A DNA stretch of 64,000 bases, from contig NZ_JAMTCI010000001.1 in assembly GCF_024171765.1 (NCBI RefSeq), forward strand, positions 2,528,796 through 2,592,795, in the 5' to 3' direction. Below are positions 54,879 to 62,982 of the stretch, in pieces. Position numbers and translations under genes: made by a program. Under the pieces are notes generated by a model that saw only the letters and a list, made by a program, of their open reading frames with translations, was not told the DNA's origin and ran no database searches. Numbering within the stretch: position 1 is the stretch's first letter; every line of letters begins with the position of its first letter. Origin of the DNA: Williamsia deligens. Lineage in GTDB: Bacteria > Actinomycetota > Actinomycetes > Mycobacteriales > Mycobacteriaceae.

Positions 54879-55757
54879 ATGACACCCTCCACCGGAATCC
54901 TCTCCCGCGCTCGCGCCCGCAAGGCCGACCGTCCCGACGTCCGCGGACTCACCATCGCCATCACCGGCGCAGCACGCGGCATCGGCCTCGAGACCGCGAA
55001 GACCCTGCGCGACGCCGGCGCCACCGTGGTCATCGGCGACATCGACGAGGAGGCCGTGGGCAAGGCCGCCGCCGACCTCGGTCACGAGGGCTTCGTCCTC
55101 GACGTCACCGACCCGGACTCCTTCGAGGCGTTCCTCGACGAGGTCGAGAAGGTCGCCGGTCCCATCGACGTCCTCATCAACAACGCCGGCATCATGCCGA
55201 CCGGCCCGCTGCTGAACTACGACCTCAACGTCATCAAGCGCAACTTCGACATCGACCTGCTCGGCGTCGTCATCGGCACCCAGTGCGCGGCGAAGCGCAT
55301 GATCGCACGCGGCGGTGGCCAGGTCGTCAACATCGGCTCGGTGGCCGGACGTCTTCCCGTCCCGGGTCTGACGATCTACAACGGCGCGAAGGCGGGCGTC
55401 ATCGTCTTCTCGGAGGCGGCCGACGTCGAGCTGGCGCCGCAGGGTGTGCGCGTCAAGACGGTCAACCCCACCTTCACGCGCACGGCACTCATCTCCGGCA
55501 TCGCGACGAACAAGTTCGTCCAGACGGTCGGCCCCGAGGACGTCGCCCGCGAGGTGCACAACAGCATCGTCGGCACCAAGACACACATCACCGTGCCGCG
55601 GTCGATGGCGTGGGTGCACGCCAACCCGGTCATGGCGCCCGGGCTGAAGCGGACGCTCGGGAAGTTGACCGGGATGAACCAGATGTTCCTCAGCTACGAC
55701 GACGCCGCCCGCGCGGAGTACCTCAAGCGGGTGAACGGCAACCCCGTCGCCAAGTAG
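54879..55757 (+). CDS. Short-chain dehydrogenase/reductase (SDR)
   Basis: A 292-residue SDR with a ~20-residue N-terminal extension before RGLTIAITGAARGIGLETAK, then VVIGDIDEEAVGKAAADLG (NAD-type Asp), VLINNAGIMPTGPLL, and the active site VNIGSVAGRLPVPGLTIYNG plus the following AKAG. AAGGACGACG precedes its ATG. The C-terminal region (KLTGMNQMFLSYDDAAR) is extended and may bind membranes or a long acyl substrate, as is common for mycobacterial SDRs of this group (Rv3057c position). It likely oxidises the alcohol produced by the P450. Confidence 0.88.
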   Translation: MTPSTGILSRARARKADRPDVRGLTIAITGAARGIGLETAKTLRDAGATVVIGDIDEEAVGKAAADLGHEGFVLDVTDPDSFEAFLDEVEKVAGPIDVLINNAGIMPTGPLLNYDLNVIKRNFDIDLLGVVIGTQCAAKRMIARGGGQVVNIGSVAGRLPVPGLTIYNGAKAGVIVFSEAADVELAPQGVRVKTVNPTFTRTALISGIATNKFVQTVGPEDVAREVHNSIVGTKTHITVPRSMAWVHANPVMAPGLKRTLGKLTGMNQMFLSYDDAARAEYLKRVNGNPVAK

Positions 55758-55777
55758 CCGACTGGGGACGACCCGAC

Positions 55778-55823
55778 ACACGACGAGACCCCGCCGGCGG
55801 ATGCCGACGGGGTCTCGTCGTGT
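55778..55823 (+). terminator. Terminator of the P450-TetR-SDR operon
   Basis: ACACGACGAGACCCCG ... CGGGGTCTCGTCGTGT forms a perfect 16-bp stem with a 14-base loop, 20 bases after the SDR stop. It also stands between convergent genes, with the LuxR-type gene ending at 55854, so it may work in both directions. No T tract follows. Confidence 0.85.
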
Positions 55824-55853
55824 CAGGGTGCCGCGGCCGTCAGGGCCGCGGGG

Positions 55854-56261
55854 TCACCACTCGTCGAGGCGCGTGTAGCCGTCCTGGATGGCACGGGCGA
55901 AGAGGTTCGCCTTCGACCGTGCGGGGCGGCCCACGGCGGTGTACTTGGCGCGGATACGCGTCAGGTGGGTGTTCACCGTCGACGCCGTGATGTAGAGCGC
56001 TCCGGCGGCCTCGGCCTTCGACTCGGCGGCGAGCCAGGCCAGCAGCACCTCGACCTCACGGCGGGAGAGCGCTGGACGCTCGGGTGCGGTCGAGGCCCCG
56101 GCGGGGGCGGTCGGGGGTGCGGCCGGCGTCGGCCGGGCGACGGGCGCGGACGGGACCACGTGGAGCCCGCCGGCGCGACGCAACGCCGTCGCGCGGTGGG
56201 GCGCGATCACGGGCGGACGGGTCCGGGTCTGGGCAGCCGGGAAATGGGGGGCGACGGACAT
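55854..56261 (-). CDS. LuxR-type HTH DNA-binding protein (stand-alone)
   Basis: A 135-residue protein: a ~60-residue Pro/Ala/Arg-rich, probably disordered N-terminus, then a LuxR C-terminal HTH domain (PALSRREVEVLLAWLAAESK, AAGALYITASTVNTHLTRIR, AKYTAVGRPARSKANLFARA). No receiver, PAS or other sensor domain is present, so the HTH is controlled by something else or by levels. ATG at 56261 follows GGAGGAAA. It is divergent from the STAND NTPase gene with a 191-base spacer, suggesting co-regulation. Confidence 0.85.
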   Translation of the reverse strand: MSVAPHFPAAQTRTRPPVIAPHRATALRRAGGLHVVPSAPVARPTPAAPPTAPAGASTAPERPALSRREVEVLLAWLAAESKAEAAGALYITASTVNTHLTRIRAKYTAVGRPARSKANLFARAIQDGYTRLDEW

Positions 56262-56452
56262 GGGTACGATTTCCTCCGGTTCGGTGACCTGTGCGGCGAT
56301 CGATCGGGGCGCTGCACAGGTGTGCGATGTGGTCACTATGTCCCGACTCGGGTCGGTCTCTCCACCGGAGAGGCCCCTGTGGGGCAAGTCCATACACAGG
56401 TCCATACGTCGGACACCGTCCGGACGGGCATCTGCCCAGGTGAGGGGGATGT
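56262..56452. promoter_or_regulatory. Divergent control region between the LuxR-type gene and the STAND gene
   Basis: This 191-base spacer holds CTCTCC-ACC-GGAGAG (about 56358-56372), a perfect 6-bp inverted repeat, then GCCCC-TGT-GGGGC (56373-56385). Two direct copies of GTCCATAC (56388-56395 and 56400-56407) follow, 12 bases apart. The cluster of symmetrical and direct repeats suggests binding by the LuxR-type protein or by the HTH of the STAND protein. No clear -35/-10 pair was found. Confidence 0.5.
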
Positions 56453-59400
56453 ATGGGTCCGCGGTCCATCGAGACGCGTGACGACTTCGCACGCGCATTG
56501 ACCGAGCTGAAGTCGGCCGCAGGGCTGTCGATCCGGGAGATCGCGGGCAAGGCCGACGCCATCGCGGCGACCGTCGGCGGCTGGTTCTCCGGGCAGCACG
56601 CACCCACGGCTGCCAACACCGACGTGCTGCGCCGGGTGCTGTCGGTGCTGGGTGTCGATCCGGCCGACCACCCCGACTGGATCGAGGCGGCCGCCCGGGC
56701 GCGACGTCAGGCACCCCGTCGCGGCGCGGGCCAGAAGCCTCCCTACCGCGGGTTCACGCCGTTCGAGGTGGACGACCACGCGCTCTTCTTCGGGCGCGCC
56801 GACGTCACCGATCTGGTCATCGAGACCGTGCTGGAGCAGTCCGAGCGCTCGACCGCCATCGTCACCGGGGTGGACCGCCTGCCGGTGGTCACCCTCGTCG
56901 GCCCCTCGGGGGCGGGGAAGTCCTCGGTGCTGCGGGCGGGGCTGTTGGCCCAGCTGGGCCGCGAGGGCCCGTTCGAGGAGTGGCGCTACGTCCTGCTCAC
57001 CCCGGGCACCGATCCCGTCGCGGCGTTCTCCGCGGCCGTCGGCGACATGCCCGACGGCGACGGTCCCGTCCTCGTGGCCATCGACCAGTTCGAGGAGATG
57101 TACACCCTCAACGACGCCGACCAACGCCGACGGCTGATCACCGCCCTCGCCGAGTTCACCGCGTCCCGCGACGAGCTCACCATCGGGGTGCTCACCGTCC
57201 GCGCCGACTATTACGGCGTGCTCGCGGAGAACCCGCGGGCGGCCCGGGCGCTGCAGAACGCGACGGTGCTGGTGCCCGCCCTGGACCAGTCGCAGTTGCG
57301 GGAGGTGATCACCGCACCCGCGGCGGTCGCGGGTGTCGCCGTCTCCGACGACCTCGTCGACCTGCTCATCGCCGACCTGCGCCCCGGGGTGTCCGGCGCG
57401 GGCCTGGGCAGTGTCCTGCCGCTGCTGTCCCATGCGTTGCTGTCGACGTGGTCCCGCTCGAACAAGCGGGTGCTCACCGTCGCCGACTATGTCGCGACCG
57501 GTCGCATCCGCGGCGCCGTCGAGCAGACCGCCGAGCGCGTCTACGCCGAGCTCGACTACGCCGAGAAGATGGTGGCGCGCCGTCAGCTCCTCGCGATGAC
57601 GAACGTCGACGAGGACAGCACCTCCCGGCGTCGCGCGCCGCTCGAGGAACTCGGGTTCCCCGGGCCGGCGCAGATGCCCGAGGAGAAGCGCGACGTCCGG
57701 CAGCGGCGGGCGGCGAGCGTCCTGGACCGGTTCGCCTCCGCCCGACTGGTGTCGGTGTCGGAGACGCACGCCGAGATCGCCCACGAGGCACTGCTGTCGG
57801 CGTGGCCCCGCCTGATGCGGTGGATCGACGAGGACCGCGACCAACTCCTGGTCGCCCGTCGTCTGCAGGCGGCGGTCGAGCTGTGGCAGGACGCCGACGA
57901 GGCGTCGGAGCTGCTGCCGCTGGGCGGACGGCTCGACCTGTTCACCGAGTACGCGCAGGCACCCGAGAACGCGGTGCGGATCACTTCCGATCAGCAGCGT
58001 TTCCTCGACCTGGCCGTCCACCGTCGCGACGTCGTGAGCAACCGTCGTCGGCGGCAGAGTCGTCGGATGCGGGCCATCACCGTCGCCGCGTCACTCCTCG
58101 CGGTCGTCGCGCTGGTCGCGGCCGTGCTGGCCGTGGTCGCGCGATCGGAGGCGGTGGAGCAGAAGGAGGCCGCCGAACAGAGCCGGCTGCAGGCCACCTC
58201 GGCACGTCTGGCCGTCGTCGCCGACGAGCAGCGGTCGCGCGATCCGGCGCTCGCGCAACAGCTCGCCCTCGTCGCCTACCGGTTGTCGCCGACGATCGAG
58301 GCGCGCTCGGCGATCCTCGACACGACCGCGGGGCCGGTGCCGGCCCGTCGATCTGTGCCCGCCGGTGGCGTGGCGATCGCGGTGTCCCCCCAGGGTTCGC
58401 TGGTCGCCGCGGCCTGCGCCGATCACCGGGTCCGTCTCTTCCGTCTCACGGCCGACGGCCTCTCGGACGCCGTCGCCACCGTCGGCGAGGCCGCCGAGGA
58501 CGACCGCTACTACTCGACGAAGTTCTCCCCGGACGGCTCCACTCTCTGGGTGGGCGGCACGGACGGGCTCACCGCGTACGACGTCCGCGATCCCGTGACG
58601 CCGCGCAGGATCACCGACATCCCCCGCGTCGACGGCAGGATCACCGACCTGGCGGTCGACCCCTCGGGCACGACGATCGCGCTCGCCGTCGACGGTGCAG
58701 GGGTGCAGGTCTTCCGACGTGCCGCGACCGGTGCGTGGGCGCCTCTGGCCGTGCCCCCGCAGTTCGCCGGTGCGGGGACGATGGTCGCGTTCAGTCGGGA
58801 CGGTCGCCTCCTCGCGAGCGCGAGCGTCCTGCAACGCGTCGACGTCAGTGAGATCGGCCCCGACGGACTCCGCCCCCTGTCGGCCATCGCACTGCCGGGA
58901 TCGGTGAACGTCACCGCCGACGACGCCGACTTCTCCCCGAGGACGGGCGAACTCGCGTTGGCGCTCAAGACCCGCGACGTCAAGACCTACTCGATGGCGG
59001 ACCCGGCACGACCGGTGCAGACCGCCGACTACACGGACTTCACGAGTTACGTCGGAGGTGTCGCCTACAGCGCCGACGGGACGCACCTCGTCGGGTCGAG
59101 CAGCGACGACACGGCCCGCGTCTACGACCTGGTGAACCGGACCCCGCCGCGCACCCTGCGCAGCGGTGCCGTCACATCCCAGGCGGCATTCGCCGGTGAC
59201 CGGGTGGTGGTGTCCGCGGAGGACGGATCGGTCTCTGTGTGGCCGTCGCGCCAGCAGGCCGTGCAGGCCGGGCCCAAGAACACCTTCCAGTTCGCCTTCC
59301 GCGCCGACGGGTCACGGTTCGTCGTGAGCACATCCGATCCCGACGGAGCCGTGTCGCAGTGGCGGATCGACGACGGGGCCGGTCTGCAACGGGACGGCCC

Positions 59401-60301
59401 GCTGCTCTCGCCGCCGCCGGGGGAGACCTTCTCGGCGCTCGACATGACCACCGACGCGCGGATCGTGGGCGTCGGCACCGCGAGCGGTCAGCTCTACATG
59501 GCCGACGTGTCCGATCCCGCCCGCCCCGCTGTCATCTCACCTGCCGTGCCGATCACCCCCGGGGGGCTGATCGAGACCGTCGCGGTCAGCGGGGCCACCC
59601 GGGTCGCCATCGCCGGGTCGACCCTGTCGACTCAGCTCCCGGTCGTCGACATCAGCGATCCGCGGGCGCCCCGTCGGGTCGCCGCCATCGATCTCGGAGA
59701 CGGGGCCGCGTGGGCGGCGATGTCGCCCGACGGACGTCGCGCGGTGGTCTCCACCGCGACCGGGTACGTACTGCTGATCGACCTGTCGACGCCGGCGCGG
59801 GCACGGGTCCTCAGCCGCACCAAACTGTTCGACACCGGTGCGCTCGCCGCCCGCTTCTCGCCCGACGGACGCCTGCTGGTGGTCAGCTCGGCGACGAAGC
59901 AGGTGGAGGTCCTCGATGTGTCCGACCCGTCGAGACCCCGTACCGTCGCCGACCTGTCGGGACCCACCGGCGCGGTCTACGGCGCCACCTTCTCGCGGGA
60001 CGGTTCCCGGGTCGCCGCGGGCGGTGCGGACGGTCGACTCTGGATCTGGGATGTCCGGGATCGCCGCGTGCCTCGGCCGATCGCGCGGTTGCAGGCCTAT
60101 CCGGGCCGCATCTACGACGTCGCCTTCGGTCCGGGTGACCGCACCGTCCTGGCGACCGGTGCAGCCGGTGTCGTGGGGTCGTGGAACACCGACGTCGACG
60201 GGGTGGTCCGCGGTGCGTGCGCGATGGACAGCGAGCCGATCACCCGTGACGAGTGGAGCCTCTACGTCCCCGGTATGGACTACCGGCCGCCCTGCTCCTA
60301 G
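56453..60301 (+). CDS. HTH-nSTAND1 NTPase with membrane segment and C-terminal beta-propeller
   Basis: A 1282-residue multidomain signalling ATPase. Residues 1-75 resemble a Cro/XRE HTH (LTELKSAAGLSIREIAGKAD). Walker A is GPSGAGKSS (150-158), Walker B is VLVAIDQFEEMYT (206-218), and the downstream TVRADYYGVL and EIAHEALLSAWPRL blocks are typical of nSTAND1. A single hydrophobic segment at about 541-563 follows an Arg-rich stretch. A coiled helix comes next, then about 650 residues of repeated short strands (FSPDGSTLWVGG, YSADGTHLVGSSSDDTARVY, FSRDGSRVAAGGADGRLWIW), a WD40-like propeller. STAND proteins are switchable signal-transducing scaffolds; the ligand is probably sensed by the propeller. 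The gene heads a run of four small membrane-protein genes. Confidence 0.88.
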   Translation: MGPRSIETRDDFARALTELKSAAGLSIREIAGKADAIAATVGGWFSGQHAPTAANTDVLRRVLSVLGVDPADHPDWIEAAARARRQAPRRGAGQKPPYRGFTPFEVDDHALFFGRADVTDLVIETVLEQSERSTAIVTGVDRLPVVTLVGPSGAGKSSVLRAGLLAQLGREGPFEEWRYVLLTPGTDPVAAFSAAVGDMPDGDGPVLVAIDQFEEMYTLNDADQRRRLITALAEFTASRDELTIGVLTVRADYYGVLAENPRAARALQNATVLVPALDQSQLREVITAPAAVAGVAVSDDLVDLLIADLRPGVSGAGLGSVLPLLSHALLSTWSRSNKRVLTVADYVATGRIRGAVEQTAERVYAELDYAEKMVARRQLLAMTNVDEDSTSRRRAPLEELGFPGPAQMPEEKRDVRQRRAASVLDRFASARLVSVSETHAEIAHEALLSAWPRLMRWIDEDRDQLLVARRLQAAVELWQDADEASELLPLGGRLDLFTEYAQAPENAVRITSDQQRFLDLAVHRRDVVSNRRRRQSRRMRAITVAASLLAVVALVAAVLAVVARSEAVEQKEAAEQSRLQATSARLAVVADEQRSRDPALAQQLALVAYRLSPTIEARSAILDTTAGPVPARRSVPAGGVAIAVSPQGSLVAAACADHRVRLFRLTADGLSDAVATVGEAAEDDRYYSTKFSPDGSTLWVGGTDGLTAYDVRDPVTPRRITDIPRVDGRITDLAVDPSGTTIALAVDGAGVQVFRRAATGAWAPLAVPPQFAGAGTMVAFSRDGRLLASASVLQRVDVSEIGPDGLRPLSAIALPGSVNVTADDADFSPRTGELALALKTRDVKTYSMADPARPVQTADYTDFTSYVGGVAYSADGTHLVGSSSDDTARVYDLVNRTPPRTLRSGAVTSQAAFAGDRVVVSAEDGSVSVWPSRQQAVQAGPKNTFQFAFRADGSRFVVSTSDPDGAVSQWRIDDGAGLQRDGPLLSPPPGETFSALDMTTDARIVGVGTASGQLYMADVSDPARPAVISPAVPITPGGLIETVAVSGATRVAIAGSTLSTQLPVVDISDPRAPRRVAAIDLGDGAAWAAMSPDGRRAVVSTATGYVLLIDLSTPARARVLSRTKLFDTGALAARFSPDGRLLVVSSATKQVEVLDVSDPSRPRTVADLSGPTGAVYGATFSRDGSRVAAGGADGRLWIWDVRDRRVPRPIARLQAYPGRIYDVAFGPGDRTVLATGAAGVVGSWNTDVDGVVRGACAMDSEPITRDEWSLYVPGMDYRPPCS

Positions 60302-60383
60302 GTCGGACCTGCCGAGCGCGGGGCGACCGGGCACCTAGCATGGTGCGGACCCGTCACCGGTGGCGGTCGGTACGGAGGTGAGT

Positions 60384-60965
60384 GTGGGTTCGGACGCGCG
60401 CGACGCCCGCCGTGCCCTGCGCGCCGCCCGCATCGAGTTGCGCACCGCGACGGCCGATCTCGACAGGCTCGAGGGTCGGCGCCCTCGGCGTTCCGTCCCG
60501 CGCTGGGCGGTGCTCGTCGTCGTCGTGGCGGTCGTGCTCGCCGCCGTCACGGCGGTGATGGTGCAGCGTCGCGTCAGCACGACGGTCTACCCCGACGCCG
60601 AGGTCATCGCCGCGACACGGGCCCTGATCACCCCCGTCCTCACCCCCGACGTCGCTGACCCCGACGCCGCCGGTCGCATCCTCGACGACGCCACCGGGTC
60701 GTTCCGCGACGAGTTCGCCCAGTCCGGCGGCGCCTACCGTGCGCTCGTCGCCCGGTTGGGAACCCGGACCACCGGCACGGTCGACGGCGTCGCGATCGCC
60801 GACCGCAGGGGGGACGCCGCGAGCGTGCTGGTGACCGCGGTGCTGGTCACGAGCCGCACCGACGCGGCTCCACAGACCACCGATCCCCGACGGCTGCGTC
60901 TGATGGTGGCGGTCGCCCCCGACGGGGGACGGCTGAAGCTCGCCGACGTGGAGCTTGTGCCGTGA
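60384..60965 (+). CDS. Mce-associated-like single-pass membrane protein
   Basis: About 193 residues. A charged, helical N-terminus (ARDARRALRAARIELRTATA) is followed by one transmembrane helix (about 41-60) and an extracytoplasmic domain. The domain's wording (ATGSFRDEFAQSGGAYRALV, RLRLMVAVAPDGGRLKLADV, ending ELVP) recalls Mce-associated membrane (Mas) proteins, in which a VirB8/NTF2-like domain follows one helix. GTG at 60384 is chosen because GGAGG ends 5 bases upstream. It starts 82 bases after the STAND stop. No mce genes are nearby. It overlaps the next gene by 4 bases. Confidence 0.72.
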   Translation: MGSDARDARRALRAARIELRTATADLDRLEGRRPRRSVPRWAVLVVVVAVVLAAVTAVMVQRRVSTTVYPDAEVIAATRALITPVLTPDVADPDAAGRILDDATGSFRDEFAQSGGAYRALVARLGTRTTGTVDGVAIADRRGDAASVLVTAVLVTSRTDAAPQTTDPRRLRLMVAVAPDGGRLKLADVELVP

Positions 60966-61636
60966 GCGTGGTCCGCAGGGCCGTCACGCTCTGGGTCGAC
61001 GTGCTCGGCGTGACGGTGTCCGCGGTGCTGGTGGCCGCGATGGCCGGGGTGGTCGGGACGCCCGCGTGGTGGGTGTCGCTGACGGTGACCACGGTCGTGA
61101 TCGCGGTGGCCACGGTGATCGTGGCCCGCGCCGCGTGGCCGGGGACCGCGGATCGTCGCCGCGGAGCCGGAACCGCGGCCCTCGACGGCGACCGTGTCGC
61201 GGTGATCCTCGCGCTCGTCGTGTGTGCGGGCCTGCTCGCCGCCGGCGTCGGGTTCGTCGCGGTCGCGGCGGACGCCCGCGCCGACGCCCGGGCGCGCGTC
61301 GATGCTCGAACGGAGGTGGCGCAGACGGGTGCGGCGATGGTGTGCCGCGTCATCGAGCGGGGGACACCTGCGCGACAGGCCGCCGCGGAGGCGTCCGCCA
61401 CCGGCGACCTCGCCGATCGGCTGCGGACGGGCGCAACCGTTCTCGGGACCGATGTGTCCTCCGCGACCTGCCGCCCGGTGCAGACCGCGCTCACCTCGTC
61501 GTCGACCGATGCGGCCGAGGTGCTCGTACTCGTCGACGTGACCGCCGACGGCGACACCGTCGGACAGGCGGTGGCCGCCGGGCTCCGGCGGGTCGACGGT
61601 CGATGGCGCGTCGCCTCCCTGCAGGTGCTCCGATGA
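60962..61636 (+). CDS. Three-helix membrane protein with Mas-like C-terminal domain
   Basis: A 224-residue protein with three predicted transmembrane helices (about residues 9-31, 36-57 and 79-102). A ~120-residue extracytoplasmic domain follows, containing two Cys (AAMVCRVIERG and SATCRPVQT) that could form a disulfide and ending RVDGRWRVASLQV. The ending is the same type as in the neighbouring genes and in Mas/VirB8-like domains. The GTG overlaps the preceding stop by 4 bases. It is not recognisable as a named family; its role is inferred only from the cluster. Confidence 0.68.
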   Translation: MSVVRRAVTLWVDVLGVTVSAVLVAAMAGVVGTPAWWVSLTVTTVVIAVATVIVARAAWPGTADRRRGAGTAALDGDRVAVILALVVCAGLLAAGVGFVAVAADARADARARVDARTEVAQTGAAMVCRVIERGTPARQAAAEASATGDLADRLRTGATVLGTDVSSATCRPVQTALTSSSTDAAEVLVLVDVTADGDTVGQAVAAGLRRVDGRWRVASLQVLR

Positions 61637-62256
61637 CCGACGACCCCACGCCCGAGGTGCCGGCATCGCGCCGTCTCACCGTCGCCCGCGAGCGGGTGAG
61701 GGACGCCCAGGCCGCGGTCGACGCCGCGCGCGCGGCCCTGGAGGACGCGAACCCCGGCGACGGGACTCGCGGGAGACGGTGGGGTCGGACCGTCGTGGCG
61801 ACGAGCGTGCTGGCTCTCGTCGTCGCCGTCGCGGCGGCGCTGGTCGGGGTGATCCTGATCCCCGACAGCGGGAGCGGTGACGACACGGGCTCCGTGGTCG
61901 CCGCGTCGACCGCGGCCGTCACGACGGTCCTCACCGCGGATCCCGCACACCCCGACCGCTACCTCGCCGCGGCCCGCGACGTCAGCGGCGGCGAGTTCCG
62001 TCGTCGCATCGACGCCGCAGCCCCCGCGATCACCGCAGCCGTCGCCGGTCTGTCCTCCGCGGGGTCCGGGCAGGTCGTCGCCGCGGGCGTGGTGGGGTCG
62101 GCGCCGGCGTCCGGCCCCGCCGACGTCCTCGTCGTCGCCGAGGCGACCGCGCCCGAGCTGGTCGGTGGTTCGTCGGGCGATCGCCGGATCGTGCTGTCGG
62201 TGACCATGATCCGACGTGGCGACCGGTGGGTCATCGGGCAGGTGACCCCGCGATGA
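61633..62256 (+). CDS. Mce-associated-like single-pass membrane protein (second copy type)
   Basis: A 207-residue protein with a helical charged N-terminus (RRLTVARERVRDAQAAVDAA), one transmembrane helix (about 54-76) and an extracytoplasmic Ala/Asp-rich domain ending MIRRGDRWVIGQVTPR. Its layout repeats that of the protein encoded at 60384, so the pair of single-pass and multi-pass genes appears duplicated. ATG overlaps the preceding stop by 4 bases. No enzymatic motif is visible. Confidence 0.68.
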   Translation: MTDDPTPEVPASRRLTVARERVRDAQAAVDAARAALEDANPGDGTRGRRWGRTVVATSVLALVVAVAAALVGVILIPDSGSGDDTGSVVAASTAAVTTVLTADPAHPDRYLAAARDVSGGEFRRRIDAAAPAITAAVAGLSSAGSGQVVAAGVVGSAPASGPADVLVVAEATAPELVGGSSGDRRIVLSVTMIRRGDRWVIGQVTPR

Positions 62257-62927
62257 GAACGGTCCGTGCGGTGCTCGCCGCCCTTTCCATCACCGGCGTC
62301 GTCGTCGGCGGGTGGCTCCTCGGGTGGCCCGGTTGGGTGATCCCGCCCGCGGTCGTCGTGGTCCTCCTCGTCGCGGGACTGGCGGCGTGGCCGAGAACCC
62401 CTGTCGCGTCACGCTCCGGGCACACGCGCACCGACGTCGCCCTCGGGGTCGTCGCGGTGGTGGTCGTCGGCATGACGTGCCTCGCCGCGGCGATCGCCCC
62501 GCGGGGGAGCACCGGCCCGGGAGCAGGGCCCGCGTCACTGCGAGACCGGGCGTCGTCGGCGACATCGGCGTATCTCACCGTCGCGCCCGGCGCCTCCGCG
62601 TCCGATGCCGTCGCAGCCCGGTTGCGAACGCTCGCACCCCTGCTCACGGGACGCGCGCTGGCCGACCTCCGCAGTCAGGGGCCGGACTCCGCCCTCCCGG
62701 GTGCGACCGCCACCGGGTCCTCGCAGGAGGTCTCGGTGCAGTCGGTCGGACTCGCCACACTGCGTGGCGACAGCGCGCGGATGATGCTGTTCGCCACGGT
62801 GCGCGTCACGGTCCCGACGGCGACGCCACCGGCCTCGACAGCGTCGATCGCCCGGTGGGTGGTGATGCGTAGAGTCGACGGCACATGGCGACTCGCCGAC
62901 ATCTACCCGGTGGGCCCGGGCGGGTGA
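62253..62927 (+). CDS. Three-helix membrane protein with Mas-like C-terminal domain (second copy type)
   Basis: A 224-residue protein with hydrophobic segments at about residues 5-24, 28-46 and 62-81, then an extracytoplasmic domain (SATSAYLTVAPGASASDAVA ... ARWVVMRRVDGTWRLADIYP). It has the same length as the protein at 60962 and the same ending type (VDGxWR). ATG overlaps the preceding stop by 4 bases, so all four membrane proteins form one coupled unit after the STAND gene. The function is unknown. Confidence 0.68.
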   Translation: MRTVRAVLAALSITGVVVGGWLLGWPGWVIPPAVVVVLLVAGLAAWPRTPVASRSGHTRTDVALGVVAVVVVGMTCLAAAIAPRGSTGPGAGPASLRDRASSATSAYLTVAPGASASDAVAARLRTLAPLLTGRALADLRSQGPDSALPGATATGSSQEVSVQSVGLATLRGDSARMMLFATVRVTVPTATPPASTASIARWVVMRRVDGTWRLADIYPVGPGG

Positions 62928-62947
62928 CCGCGAGACGCGCCGGAGAT

Positions 62948-62963
62948 GGACCGTGCCCGGTCC
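62948..62963. terminator. Small hairpin after the membrane-protein quartet
   Basis: GGACCG-TGCC-CGGTCC is a perfect 6-bp inverted repeat 20 bases after the last membrane-protein stop and 19 bases before the next start. It could end the STAND operon or be an operator of the reductase gene. No T tract follows. Confidence 0.45.
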
Positions 62964-62982
62964 ACGTACGACGACGAGGGGT

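Noticed and set aside
55854-62927. Known antiphage STAND (Avs) system
   Set aside because: The STAND protein has an HTH, a membrane segment and a propeller but no visible nuclease or other effector domain, so assignment to a named defence type is not supported.
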